From: Christiangramia aestuarii
GTDB lineage: Bacteria > Bacteroidota > Bacteroidia > Flavobacteriales > Flavobacteriaceae
DNA: 50,882 nt
Direction of reading: 5' to 3'
Assembly (NCBI RefSeq): GCF_009735585.1
Contig: NZ_VJVW01000007.1
Location: 1 to 50,882, forward strand
The notes below the pieces were generated by a model that worked only from the letters and a program-made list of their open reading frames with translations, did no database searches and was not told the DNA's origin. Made by a program: the position numbers and the translations under genes. Below are positions 17,340 to 26,404 of the stretch, piece by piece. Numbering within the stretch: the first letter of the stretch is position 1; the number at the start of each line of letters is the position of its first letter.

Positions 17340-18062
17340 ATGAAAAGATCATTTTTATTTTTAGCTCTATCCTTAGTTTTTCTTAGCAGTGCCTGTGCCC
17401 AATGGGGTGGCAAGAAAGTTCGCGGTAACGGTGAAATGGTCACCAAAACACGCAGTGTTGGAGAATATGACGGGGTTCAACTGATAGGTTCCATGAACGT
17501 GGAACTGGTCTCGGGAAGTGAAGGTCAGCTCACAGTAAAAGCAGAAAGCAACCTCCAGGAGCATATAGTGACCGAGGTAAAAAACGGAACATTGAACATT
17601 AAACCAGAAAAAGGCTATAACCTTAGCCCGAAAGAAGAAATCCTAATTATTGTTCCGGTAGAAAGCATTATTGAAATTGCCGTTACCGGTTCTGGGGACA
17701 TCTGGACAAAAGACAGGCTTAGCGCTTCGAACATGAAAGTACAGGTCACAGGGTCTGGAGACCTGAAGCTGGAACTGGATGTGGAAGATCTTGAGGGAAT
17801 GGTTACCGGTTCTGGTGATATCGAACTAAAAGGTAACAGCAAAAATTTTGAATGTACCGTGACCGGAAGCGGAGATTTTGATGCCTTTAACCTGCAGGCC
17901 GAAAATGTGGAGGCCAGGGTATCGGGATCTGGAGATATTATGGTATATGCCGGCAATTCGCTAAAAGCATCTGTTTCAGGCTCCGGAGACATCGTATATA
18001 AAGGAAATCCAGAAAAACAGGATTTCAAAACCAATGGATCAGGAAGTGTATCTTCCCATTGA
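17340..18062 (+). CDS. GIN-domain (DUF2807) lipoprotein
   Basis: The protein has 240 residues. A lipoprotein signal ends at Cys 19 (SSAC). The DUF2807/GIN domain begins with FDGVQL-like GEYDGVQLIGSMNVELVSG and has six GSGD turns spaced about 19-25 residues apart, as in head GIN-domain proteins that form a parallel beta-helix. Last gene of the sigma operon, 26 bases after the DUF4097-like gene and followed by a strong terminator. Putative polysaccharide- or envelope-related binding is a family-level guess. Confidence 0.9.
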   Translation: MKRSFLFLALSLVFLSSACAQWGGKKVRGNGEMVTKTRSVGEYDGVQLIGSMNVELVSGSEGQLTVKAESNLQEHIVTEVKNGTLNIKPEKGYNLSPKEEILIIVPVESIIEIAVTGSGDIWTKDRLSASNMKVQVTGSGDLKLELDVEDLEGMVTGSGDIELKGNSKNFECTVTGSGDFDAFNLQAENVEARVSGSGDIMVYAGNSLKASVSGSGDIVYKGNPEKQDFKTNGSGSVSSH

Positions 18063-18081
18063 TCAAAAAACAAAATGCATC

Positions 18082-18108
18082 AAACCCTGCTTAACCGCAG
18101 GGTTTTTT
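18082..18108 (+). terminator. Terminator of the sigma/GIN operon
   Basis: AAACCCTGC, loop TTAACC, GCAGGGTTT plus further T, 19 bases after the stop. The T-run reaches the end of the convergent transporter gene. Confidence 0.9.
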
Positions 18109-19432
18109 ATTCGGTGATAATTCTTTTGGGCACGCGCATTAAAAGGAACACCCCTGCGATGAAAAAGACTACCAGAAATAGGATCGCATTACGAACACTA
18201 CCTGTATTCTGGGCTACGAAACCATAAAGGGACATCCCGATCACGATACCGATCTTTTCAGAAACATCATAAAAACTGAAATAACTGGCCGTATCAATAG
18301 CATTTTCCGGCAACATTTTAGAATAGGTAGAACGGGACAATGATTGTATCCCACCCATGACCAGACCTACCGAAGCGGCTGCGACATAGAACTGTACCGG
18401 GCTGGTTATAAAATAGGCGTAACCACAGATAGCTATCCAAAAAAGGTTGATAAAAATCAAAATCTTAATATCCCCGTACCTTATCGCCAGTCTGGAAGTA
18501 AGGGTCGCACCCGCAACGGCTACCAGCTGAATTAAAAGAATACTTACGATCAATCCGGTGGTCGGGTCCTGGTCTCCCCATTCGAGCTCCTCTATACCAA
18601 AATAGGTGGCGATCAGCATAATGGTCTGTACAGCCATGCTATAAACGAAAAACGCAAGCAAATATCGTTTTAAAGGCTTGTTATGCTTCAAGGAAAGCCA
18701 GATTCCACGCAGTTCCCTAAATCCGTTAAAAAGAACATCCTGGGTAAGCCTGGATTTCTTATTACCCTTGGGAAGGTAATAGTAGGTATACTGACTGAAT
18801 CCTATCCACCATAATCCGGTGAGCACAAAAGAAAGCCTGGTGGGGAATCCTTCACTTTCAAAACCGAACCAATCGTATTTAAGGATCATTAATAGGCATA
18901 GGATCAAAAGAATGACGCTTCCTATATATCCCAGTGAAAATCCTTTCGCGCTGGCCTTATCCTGCTGGTCGGGATAGGCGATATCTGGTAAATAGGAATT
19001 ATAAAAGACCAGGCTGGACCAGAAACCTATCAGGGCCAGGAAATAACAAAGCAATCCAAACCAGAGGTATTCCAGGTTAAACCAGAAAAGACCTATACAT
19101 GACAAGGCGCCGAGATAACAAAAGAATTTCAGGAAATTCTTTTTATTCCCAATATAATCGGCAATTCCAGAAAGGAAGGGACTTAAAAAACTCACCACCA
19201 AAAAGGCGGCAGCAGTCACGTAACTTATCAGGGTGTCATTATTAAAATCGATACCCAGGAATCTTACAGTATCATTGAGCTTATTGCCCTGTTCATCCTT
19301 TACGATGGTAAGCGCTCCGTAGAAAATCGGGAAGATAGCAGATGAGATGACCAGGCTGTAAACCGAGTTTGCCCAATCGTAAAAAGCCCAGGCATGGATA
19401 AGCTTTTTACTTCCTTTTGGTAGGTTCTTCAT
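18107..19432 (-). CDS. MFS transporter, UMF1 (Atg22-like) family
   Basis: The protein has 441 residues and about 11-12 membrane segments. The N terminus HAWAFYDWANSVYSLVISSAIFP is the signature of the UMF1/Atg22 branch of the major facilitator superfamily, and SGIADYIGNKK matches the loop 2-3 motif. The C-terminal half carries GGIQSLSRSTYSKMLPE, also typical of the branch. Bacterial members have no settled substrate; efflux of amino acids is suggested for the yeast relative. A -7-like TATTTTTA (19437-19444) stands only a few bases before its ATG. Confidence 0.92.
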   Translation of the reverse strand: MKNLPKGSKKLIHAWAFYDWANSVYSLVISSAIFPIFYGALTIVKDEQGNKLNDTVRFLGIDFNNDTLISYVTAAAFLVVSFLSPFLSGIADYIGNKKNFLKFFCYLGALSCIGLFWFNLEYLWFGLLCYFLALIGFWSSLVFYNSYLPDIAYPDQQDKASAKGFSLGYIGSVILLILCLLMILKYDWFGFESEGFPTRLSFVLTGLWWIGFSQYTYYYLPKGNKKSRLTQDVLFNGFRELRGIWLSLKHNKPLKRYLLAFFVYSMAVQTIMLIATYFGIEELEWGDQDPTTGLIVSILLIQLVAVAGATLTSRLAIRYGDIKILIFINLFWIAICGYAYFITSPVQFYVAAASVGLVMGGIQSLSRSTYSKMLPENAIDTASYFSFYDVSEKIGIVIGMSLYGFVAQNTGSVRNAILFLVVFFIAGVFLLMRVPKRIITE

Positions 19433-19446
19433 GCCTTAAAAATAGA

Positions 19447-19472
19447 AAAAGCCACCGAATCTGGTGGCTTTT
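19447..19472 (-). terminator. Terminator of the M48 peptidase gene
   Basis: AAAAGCCACC pairs with GGTGGCTTTT across a 6-base loop, 27 bases after the stop. It lies directly upstream of the UMF1 gene on the same strand. Confidence 0.85.
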
Positions 19473-19499
19473 GTATTTTAATTTTGGTTTAAGGCGACC

Positions 19500-20318
19500 C
19501 TAGAAGTTGGTTACCCCATATTTTCTGGCTTCCGCCACAGCTTCAGGAGCCCATTTCTGAAGATTGTTTATTCTGGTCTCATTTGAAGGGTGAGTGCTCA
19601 AGAATTCTGGTGGAGCCTGTCCCCCGCTGTTCTGTTGCATTCTTCTCCAAAGATCGGCTGCCTCGTTTGGATCATACCCGGCAATCGCCATTAGGGTTAA
19701 TCCAATCCTGTCTGCCTCGGCCTCGTGGCTTCGGCTAAATGGAAGCATCACACCTACGGTAGTACCAAGACCATAAGCCTGAGCAAAGATCTGCTGAGTA
19801 CTTTGACTTTCTCCACTCACTGCCACGGCTCCTGCTACAGCTCCTAGTTGCTGTAACTGCGCAGCACTCATTCTTTGGGCACCATGATCTGCAAGTGCAT
19901 GGGCAATTTCATGGGCCATTACCGTGGCCAGTCCGGCCTTGGTTTCAGCTATATCAAGAATTCCAGTGTAAATCACAACTTTACCTCCAGGCATTGCGAA
20001 TGCATTTGCCTGTTCGTTATTCACCAGGTTGAATTCCCATCTAAAATCGTTCATAAATCCCTGGTAACCGTTTGCATTCAGGTAACGCTCAGCAGCATTA
20101 ACAATATTCTCCCCCAGATCTTTCACCATACGGGACTCTGAGGTACCGCGAACCACGTCAGCTTCCTTTAGAAACTGGTTATATTGCTCAAAAGATGCAG
20201 GGAATAACTGGTCGTTAGAAACGAAATTAAGGTTCTTTTCTCCGGTGAAGGGATTGGTCTTACAGGCCACTACTAACAGCACTATGCTCAACTTTAATAA
20301 GGCATTCTTTATTTTCAT
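19500..20318 (-). CDS. M48 family metallopeptidase, lipoprotein
   Basis: The protein has 272 residues. A lipoprotein signal ends at Cys 19 (VVAC). The zinc motif HEIAHALADH lies near 138-147 and the third ligand Glu is in SRSHEAEADRIGL (about 205). It resembles the LoiP/YcaL-like periplasmic M48 proteases of Gram-negative bacteria, which degrade misfolded outer-membrane proteins; this role is inferred. No membrane helices in the body, so it is not HtpX. Confidence 0.92.
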   Translation of the reverse strand: MKIKNALLKLSIVLLVVACKTNPFTGEKNLNFVSNDQLFPASFEQYNQFLKEADVVRGTSESRMVKDLGENIVNAAERYLNANGYQGFMNDFRWEFNLVNNEQANAFAMPGGKVVIYTGILDIAETKAGLATVMAHEIAHALADHGAQRMSAAQLQQLGAVAGAVAVSGESQSTQQIFAQAYGLGTTVGVMLPFSRSHEAEADRIGLTLMAIAGYDPNEAADLWRRMQQNSGGQAPPEFLSTHPSNETRINNLQKWAPEAVAEARKYGVTNF

Positions 20319-20508
20319 GGTTATTGGTTTTAGGAGTTTAAAAGTACAAAAGCAGCGATTATCACTAAAGCTTGTTTAAGTATGATTTAACAGAATTATG
20401 TACTCCAAAAACGATACCATTTTTGATATTTGCAGTCTTAACGGGACTTCACGAAGTATTTCCCCTTAATGTTATACTTTTTATAATAAACTGAAGAATT
20501 CTTAAAAT

Positions 20509-21387
20509 ATGACTAAAAATACCAAGGATAATACACCTGTTCAAAGACTTCTGGTGCCTTCCTACGTTTTAGTGCTCTCAAGACTATTGACCTCCATCTC
20601 CCCTTTCCTCGCAAGCAGGTTTGCCGCTAAACTATTTCTCACTCCTTTTAAATATGAACTTCCGGAAAGAGAAAAAAAGATGGACCAAAGATCTAATCAG
20701 AAAAAAGTGCTGGTGCCTTCCATGAACCGGCATATCATGACCTACGAATATGGCAAAAGCGATAAAAAGATCCTTCTGGTACACGGCTGGAGCGGCCGTG
20801 GCACCCAATTAGCCAAGATCGCCGAAGCCTTTGTTGAAAAAGGATATATGTGTGTGAGCTTTGATGCGCCGGCCCACGGAAAAACCGAAGGAAAAATGAG
20901 CATGATGCCATTTTTTATCCACGCCATTCATTATATGAACGAGCACCATGGTCCCTTTGAAGCGGTTATTGGTCATTCCCTAGGCGGCATGTCTTCTCTT
21001 AGAGCAATAAGAGAAGGAATGGAAACCGATAAGCTGGTGATCATAGGTACTGCCAATAATATCTCTGAGATCACCCGCCACTTCGCCCAGAACATGAAAA
21101 TGAACGATAAGGTTGCCAAAAAGATGAAATCTTACCTTGATGACAAGTTCGATCAGGATATGGATGTGCTCTCTGGGGCCGAATCGGCGAAATATGTGAA
21201 GATACCAACCCTGGTAATTCATGACGAAAAGGACGTTGACGTGAAGATCAACTCGGCTTACGAGATAGATGAAGAACTGGAAAACAGCGAATTAATGATA
21301 ACTTCAGGACTGGGTCATCGTCGCATATTAGGAGATAAGGAAGTAATTAACAAAATAACAACTTTTATCGCGGCACAATCTTTGTAA
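20509..21387 (+). CDS. Alpha/beta hydrolase
   Basis: The protein has 292 residues. It has VHGWSGRGTQ (oxyanion region, about 91-100), DAPAHGKTEG, the nucleophile elbow GHSLGGM (about 151-157), an acid in VIHDEKDVDV and a late His in GLGHRRIL. The N-terminal 50 residues are hydrophobic in parts but show no cleavable signal. Substrate unknown. It ends 19 bases before the first msrB gene and may share its transcript. Confidence 0.88.
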   Translation: MTKNTKDNTPVQRLLVPSYVLVLSRLLTSISPFLASRFAAKLFLTPFKYELPEREKKMDQRSNQKKVLVPSMNRHIMTYEYGKSDKKILLVHGWSGRGTQLAKIAEAFVEKGYMCVSFDAPAHGKTEGKMSMMPFFIHAIHYMNEHHGPFEAVIGHSLGGMSSLRAIREGMETDKLVIIGTANNISEITRHFAQNMKMNDKVAKKMKSYLDDKFDQDMDVLSGAESAKYVKIPTLVIHDEKDVDVKINSAYEIDEELENSELMITSGLGHRRILGDKEVINKITTFIAAQSL

Positions 21388-21406
21388 TTTTATAGAAAAG
21401 ATTGTC

Positions 21407-21913
21407 ATGAAAAACCTACTATTATTCACTTTCCTTTCGGTTTTCCTGCTGAGTTGCAACGGAAATGCCCAAAAAAAATCAGATAAAAGTTCTTCAAAAA
21501 ATTATGAAGTTTCAAAATCTGAAGAAGAGTGGAAAAAAGAACTCACCCCTCAGGAATTTGCCGTGCTGAGAAAAGCGGGAACCGAAACGGCTTTCACCAG
21601 TGACCTGCTGGATGTAAAAGAACCCGGCACCTTCGTTTGTGCTGCTTGCGGGAACGAGCTATATAAAACCAAGAATAAATTCGACAGCGGGACCGGCTGG
21701 CCGAGCTTTGATCGTGCTCTTGACGGTGCAGTCGCTTATGGAGCCGGCAATGTGAATGGGTATATGGGCGTAGAAGTTCATTGCGCCAGATGTGGAGGTC
21801 ACCTTGGCCACGTTTTTAGTGACGGCCCAAGGGAAACCACCGGAAAAAGACATTGCATTAACGGTGTTGCCTTAGATTTTGAACCAGAAGAGAAAAAAGA
21901 TGAAAAAATATAA
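21407..21913 (+). CDS. msrB: Peptide-methionine (R)-S-oxide reductase MsrB, lipoprotein form
   Basis: The protein has 168 residues. A lipoprotein signal with Cys 17 (LLSC) places it outside the cytoplasm. The MsrB domain (about 38-160) has zinc Cys pairs 78/81 and 126/129 and the catalytic Cys 150 in [12 protein letters not shown]. At the position of the usual recycling Cys it has Thr 96 (SGTGWPSF), so it must be re-reduced differently from its neighbour. It repairs methionine-R-sulfoxide in envelope proteins. It overlaps the second msrB by 14 bases. Confidence 0.93.
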   Translation: MKNLLLFTFLSVFLLSCNGNAQKKSDKSSSKNYEVSKSEEEWKKELTPQEFAVLRKAGTETAFTSDLLDVKEPGTFVCAACGNELYKTKNKFDSGTGWPSFDRALDGAVAYGAGNVNGYMGVEVHCARCGGHLGHVFSDGPRETTGKRHCINGVALDFEPEEKKDEKI

Positions 21914-22292
21914 AGTAGAAAAGACCGAGGAGGAATGGAAAAAAGAACTTTCTCCTGAACAATACAGGATCCTGAGAGAAAAAGGAACTGAGGCGCCTCA
22001 TACCGGCAAGTACAACCTTCATTTTGAAAAGGGTGAATACAAATGTGCTGCCTGCGGTGAAAAACTTTTTGAGAGCGACGCCAAGTTCGACAGTGGATGT
22101 GGCTGGCCGAGTTTCGACGACGCCATCGAAGGAAAAGTAGAATATATTCAGGACCGCAGCTTCGGGATGATTCGTACAGAGATCCTTTGCTCCAACTGCG
22201 GAAGCCATCTTGGCCACGTTTTTGATGATGGTCCTACAGACACCGGCCAGCGCTATTGCGTAAATTCGGCCAGTATAGAATTCAATAATTAA
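21900..22292 (+). CDS. msrB: Peptide-methionine (R)-S-oxide reductase MsrB, cytosolic form
   Basis: The protein has 130 residues with no signal peptide. Zinc Cys pairs 49/52 and 97/100, the recycling Cys 67 (SGCGWPSF) and the catalytic Cys 120 (QRYCVNSAS) are all present. The frame opens at a TTG seven codons upstream, but the ATG at 21900 gives the normal N terminus [16 protein letters not shown]. It shares the motif EEWKKELxPxxxxxLRxxGTE with the preceding gene, so the two are a tandem duplication or an old pair, now separated by compartment. Confidence 0.93.
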   Translation: MKKYKVEKTEEEWKKELSPEQYRILREKGTEAPHTGKYNLHFEKGEYKCAACGEKLFESDAKFDSGCGWPSFDDAIEGKVEYIQDRSFGMIRTEILCSNCGSHLGHVFDDGPTDTGQRYCVNSASIEFNN

Positions 22293-22308
22293 CTAAAACC
22301 GATAGATC

Positions 22309-22845
22309 ATGAAAAAATTATTATCCCTTATAGTACTAGCCAGTTTAGTTCTTGTATCCTGTGAAGGAGACCGTGGCCCCCAGGGCCCTCCCGGTGAAGA
22401 CGGGTTAGACGGCCTGGACGGATTGGGTTATACTTATGAAAGAACTATTAATTTCGACTATTTTGCAGATGTGAACTACTATTCACAGATCATAGATATC
22501 CCTGATGCGGTAGACACCTTCGAACCGGAGTCTGATGCCGTACTGGTTTACAGGCTTGAACTGCAGCCGGCTGAAGGTGGTGGAACCGTAGATTCCTGGA
22601 GCCTGTTGCCACAAAACTTTTTCCTGGAAGAAGGAACGATTCAGTATGTTTATAACCATACCGTAGCCGACATAGAGATCATTATCGACGGTAATTTCGA
22701 CCTGAGTGATCTGGAGACCAGATTTACTGAAGGACAGACCTTCAGAGTAGTTGTTATACCTTCTGCGACCTTTCAGGCTAATAACGATGTAGATATTTCA
22801 AACTTTGGTGAAGTACAGGAAAGATTCAATCTTTCTATAGACTAA
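22309..22845 (+). CDS. Lipoprotein with a short collagen-like stretch
   Basis: The protein has 178 residues. A lipoprotein signal ends at Cys 18 (LVSC), followed at once by a run of about seven Gly-X-Y triplets (GDRGPQGPPGEDGLDGLDG) and then a beta-rich domain (about 40-178) with no family I recognise. It begins 16 bases after msrB. The collagen-like part is too short for a stable triple helix alone. Similar short GxY lipoproteins occur widely in Flavobacteriia; function unknown. Confidence 0.85.
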   Translation: MKKLLSLIVLASLVLVSCEGDRGPQGPPGEDGLDGLDGLGYTYERTINFDYFADVNYYSQIIDIPDAVDTFEPESDAVLVYRLELQPAEGGGTVDSWSLLPQNFFLEEGTIQYVYNHTVADIEIIIDGNFDLSDLETRFTEGQTFRVVVIPSATFQANNDVDISNFGEVQERFNLSID

Positions 22846-22872
22846 TATCTTCAGAGAAAATTAAAAAAATTC

Positions 22873-22899
22873 AATCCGTCCCCTGTGGCGGATTTTTTT
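22873..22899 (+). terminator. Terminator after the msrB/lipoprotein genes
   Basis: AATCCG (22873-22878) pairs with CGGATT (22889-22894) and is followed by a T-run. Confidence 0.7.
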
Positions 22900-22987
22900 A
22901 TGCTTTTATCCCCTTAAGCTAACTTTCAGTTTAGGGTTTAATTCCTTAAATTCGCAACCTCTATAACAGATTCAAAATATTCCGAAT

Positions 22988-24379
22988 ATGAGTAAATATG
23001 ATATTATAGTTTTAGGTAGTGGCCCGGGTGGTTATGTTACAGCGATCCGTGCTTCTCAATTAGGTTTCAAAACCGCTATTGTTGAAAAAGAAAGCCTTGG
23101 GGGTGTTTGCCTTAACTGGGGATGTATTCCAACTAAAGCGCTACTAAAGAGCGCCGAGGTTTTTGATTACCTGAAACATGCTGAAGACTACGGTTTAAAA
23201 CTTGAAAAAGCCGATAAGGATTTCGGAGCTGTGGTTAAAAGAAGCCGTGATGTGGCTAATGGAATGAGCAAGGGTGTTCAGTTCCTGATGAAAAAGAACA
23301 AGATCGATGTTCTTGAAGGATTCGGAAAATTGAAATCTGGGAAGAAAGTAGAGGTTACCGGAAAGGATGACAAGAAAAAAGAATACCAGGCAGATAACAT
23401 TATTATCGCTACCGGAGCAAGATCAAGAGAATTACCTAACCTGAAGCAGGATGGTAAAACCGTGATCGGATACCGTGAGGCGATGACCCTTGAGAAACAA
23501 CCTAAGAAAATGATCGTGGTTGGTTCTGGAGCTATCGGGGTAGAATTCGCTCATTTCTACAACGCCATGGGAACCGAGGTTACCGTGGTGGAATTCCTTC
23601 CGAATGTAGTGCCGTTGGAAGACGAGGAAGTTTCCAAACAATTCGAAAGAAGCATCAAGAAGGCCGGGATCAAGGTAATGACCAATTCTTCGGTAGAAAG
23701 CGTAGAAAAGAAAGACGGTAAGGTGATCGCCAAGGTGAAGACCAAAAAAGGCGAAGAAAAACTGGAGGCCGATGTAGTTCTTTCTGCGGTTGGAATCAAA
23801 ACGAACATAGAAAATATAGGCCTGGAAGATCTTGGTATCAAGACCGAAAAAGATAAGATCGTAGTAAACGATTTCTACAAGACCAATGTTGATGGAGTTT
23901 ACGCGATTGGTGATGTGGTTCATGGGCCAGCCCTGGCACACGTTGCTTCAGCAGAAGGAATCCTTTGTGTTGAAAAGATCAAGGGAATGGATGTTCAGCC
24001 ATTAGACTACGGAAATATCCCTGGATGTACCTATGCTACTCCAGAGATCGCTTCAGTTGGAATGACCGAAAAACAGGCTAAAGAGGCTGGATACGAGCTA
24101 AAGGTCGGGAAGTTCCCATTCTCTGCTTCCGGAAAGGCCAAGGCTGCAGGAAAATCTGATGGATTCGTAAAAGTGATCTTCGATGCCAAATACGGAGAGT
24201 GGCTGGGTTGCCATATGATTGGCGCCGGAGTTACCGATATGATCGCTGAGGCGGTTCTAGGTAGAAAACTTGAAACTACTGGGCATGAAGTATTAAAAGC
24301 AGTTCACCCTCACCCAACTATGAGTGAAGCGGTGATGGAAGCCGTTGCTGCCGCTTATGATGAAGTAATTCACCTATAA
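22988..24379 (+). CDS. lpdA: Dihydrolipoyl dehydrogenase (E3)
   Basis: A flavoprotein of 463 residues that reoxidises lipoamide in the 2-oxo-acid dehydrogenase complexes with NAD+. FAD site GSGPGGYVTA (10-19), redox disulfide Cys 41/Cys 46 (GGVCLNWGCIPTK), NAD site GSGAIGVEFA (about 178-187), second FAD contact YAIGDV, and the C-terminal His 442/Glu 447 pair in HPHPTMSE. Complete by length and residues. No E1 or E2 gene is adjacent. A heptamer repeat begins at its stop codon. Confidence 0.97.
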   Translation: MSKYDIIVLGSGPGGYVTAIRASQLGFKTAIVEKESLGGVCLNWGCIPTKALLKSAEVFDYLKHAEDYGLKLEKADKDFGAVVKRSRDVANGMSKGVQFLMKKNKIDVLEGFGKLKSGKKVEVTGKDDKKKEYQADNIIIATGARSRELPNLKQDGKTVIGYREAMTLEKQPKKMIVVGSGAIGVEFAHFYNAMGTEVTVVEFLPNVVPLEDEEVSKQFERSIKKAGIKVMTNSSVESVEKKDGKVIAKVKTKKGEEKLEADVVLSAVGIKTNIENIGLEDLGIKTEKDKIVVNDFYKTNVDGVYAIGDVVHGPALAHVASAEGILCVEKIKGMDVQPLDYGNIPGCTYATPEIASVGMTEKQAKEAGYELKVGKFPFSASGKAKAAGKSDGFVKVIFDAKYGEWLGCHMIGAGVTDMIAEAVLGRKLETTGHEVLKAVHPHPTMSEAVMEAVAAAYDEVIHL

Positions 24380-24402
24380 GACGTTAGACGTTAGACGTTA
24401 GA
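24379..24402. repeat. Heptamer tandem repeat
   Basis: Three full copies of AGACGTT followed by AGA, beginning in the last base of the lpdA stop codon and ending just before its terminator. Confidence 0.9.
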
Positions 24403-24411
24403 AATTTTAAA

Positions 24412-24443
24412 AAATCCCAACTTCTTACGAAGTTGGGATTTTT
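24412..24443 (+). terminator. Terminator of lpdA
   Basis: A perfect 13-bp stem (AAATCCCAACTTC against GAAGTTGGGATTT) with loop TTAC and a following T-run. Confidence 0.9.
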
Positions 24444-24466
24444 ATTTTCCTTATTCATAAGTTCAC

Positions 24467-24493
24467 GTCATCCTCAACTTGTTTCAGGATCTC
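24467..24493. repeat. REP-like dispersed hairpin, copy 1
   Basis: GTCATCCT, CAACTTGTTTC, AGGATCTC: a short hairpin whose core CTTGTTTCAGGAT recurs at 31108 and, with changes, at 35453 and 35500. It lies between the lpdA terminator and the convergent gene at 24510. Confidence 0.65.
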
Positions 24494-24509
24494 ATCCTTA
24501 GAGTTTAGA

Positions 24510-24977
24510 TCACTGCCTTACCGATTCTATCAATTCCATTTCCCCCAGGATCGCAGCCCTTATTTCGCTTAGCAGGTAGTGTTCGAGTTGATAGAACTGT
24601 GCAGCAGGTACAGATCCCACCTCGGTTTTTACCTTCTTATAATATTTGTTGATAAGCTTATCTGTTTTTAAGGAAAGGTCCATAGACTCTTTTATAAGCC
24701 CGTCAATATCCTCATTGCTCATGCCGTCATAATTTTCAGCATATTTTTCGAGAAGTTTGATCCTGTCCCTGCCCAGGTCTTTTCTTTCCACCTCATAATC
24801 ATCATAAAGTTTCCAGAAAGCATCGGCATTGGCGTTTAAACTAAGCATTTCCTTTACAGCAGCTCTTTTCTCCATTCCAAAAATAGACTGGATGTATTCC
24901 ACCTCTTCCGGCGAAACCTGTGAATAAGATTGGAAATTGGAAACTAGAAGGGAAACTAGAAATAGTAACTTTTTCAT
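24510..24977 (-). CDS. Hypothetical exported helical protein
   Basis: About 155 residues. A signal peptide (MKKLLFLVSLLVSNFQSYS) is followed by an almost wholly helical body with many charged residues and no Cys. It resembles small periplasmic helical proteins of the Spy/LTXXQ kind in composition (for example KRAAVKEMLSLNANADAFWKLYDDYE), but the LTxxQ motifs are not clear. An ATG four codons upstream (24989) is also possible. Function unknown. Confidence 0.78.
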   Translation of the reverse strand: MKKLLFLVSLLVSNFQSYSQVSPEEVEYIQSIFGMEKRAAVKEMLSLNANADAFWKLYDDYEVERKDLGRDRIKLLEKYAENYDGMSNEDIDGLIKESMDLSLKTDKLINKYYKKVKTEVGSVPAAQFYQLEHYLLSEIRAAILGEMELIESVRQ

Positions 24978-25082
24978 GAGCTTTATCATTTAATTATTAA
25001 ATAATCTAAAATATTAATAATCAGCAAAATAAAGCCGTTTCAGGAAACAAAATTTTGATTAAAATAGCTGGGAACCAGTGTT

Positions 25083-25800
<718 letters not shown>

Positions 25801-25808
<8 letters not shown>

Positions 25809-26223
25809 CTTTGAGGAAGCTTTGAATGGCCAGGTCGTAACTCTTTAGCCCGAAACCAACAATTACCCCCGCAGCGTTCGGGGAAATATAGGATTTGTGC
25901 CTGAAGTCCTCCCGGGAAAAGGTATTTGAAATATGTACTTCTACCACGGGAATGTCGATGGCCGCAACCGCGTCCCCTATCCCAACTGAGGTGTGTGTAT
26001 AAGCTGCCGCGTTGAGAATAATGCCATCAAAATCCTTACGGGCTTCCTGGATCTTATCGATCAATTCACCTTCAATATTGGTTTGATCGTAAGACAATTC
26101 CACGTTTCTGAACTTGAATTGCAGATGAGAGAAATGATCTTCGAAACTTTTTGTTCCGTATTTCTCAGGTTCCCTGGTGCCCAGAAGATTTAGATTAGGC
26201 CCGTTTAGTATTAATAGCTTCAT
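25801..26223 (-). CDS. aroQ: 3-dehydroquinate dehydratase, type II
   Basis: The protein has 140 residues and acts in the third step of the shikimate pathway, removing water from 3-dehydroquinate. It has the N terminus LILNGPNLNLLGTREP with the catalytic Tyr nearby (KYGTKSF), INAAAYTHTSVGIGDA-like LNAAAYTHTSVG and EVHISNTFSREDFRH with the catalytic His. First gene of the pair aroQ-Dph6-like. In many flavobacteria aroQ lies divergent to xerD; here the beta-barrel cluster separates them (the comparison is from memory). Confidence 0.96.
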
Positions 26224-26373
26224 AGTGTAAATGTAGCAAATTGAAAATATTATGCTCTAAAGGAATTGAGGGAAAGTTAAAAAGTGGGTATTGCGACCAA
26301 ACTTCTTTGGTCACTCAATATTTTAAATGGTCAACCTCAAAAATTATAGTCATTTTATTTTTATTTATTCTTG

Positions 26374-26401
26374 AAAAAAAAGCGGGCAAAAGCCAGCTTT
26401 T
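26374..26401 (-). terminator. Terminator of the first beta-barrel (pseudo)gene
   Basis: A-run, then AAGC-G-GGC-AAAA-GCC-A-GCTT, a hairpin with one G-A mismatch, immediately after the restored stop codon (26405-26407). Confidence 0.6.
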
Positions 26402-26404
26402 CTA

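Noticed and set aside
24379-24402. Heptamer repeat as a phase-variation switch of lpdA
   Set aside because: It begins at the stop codon and cannot change the reading frame of the protein.
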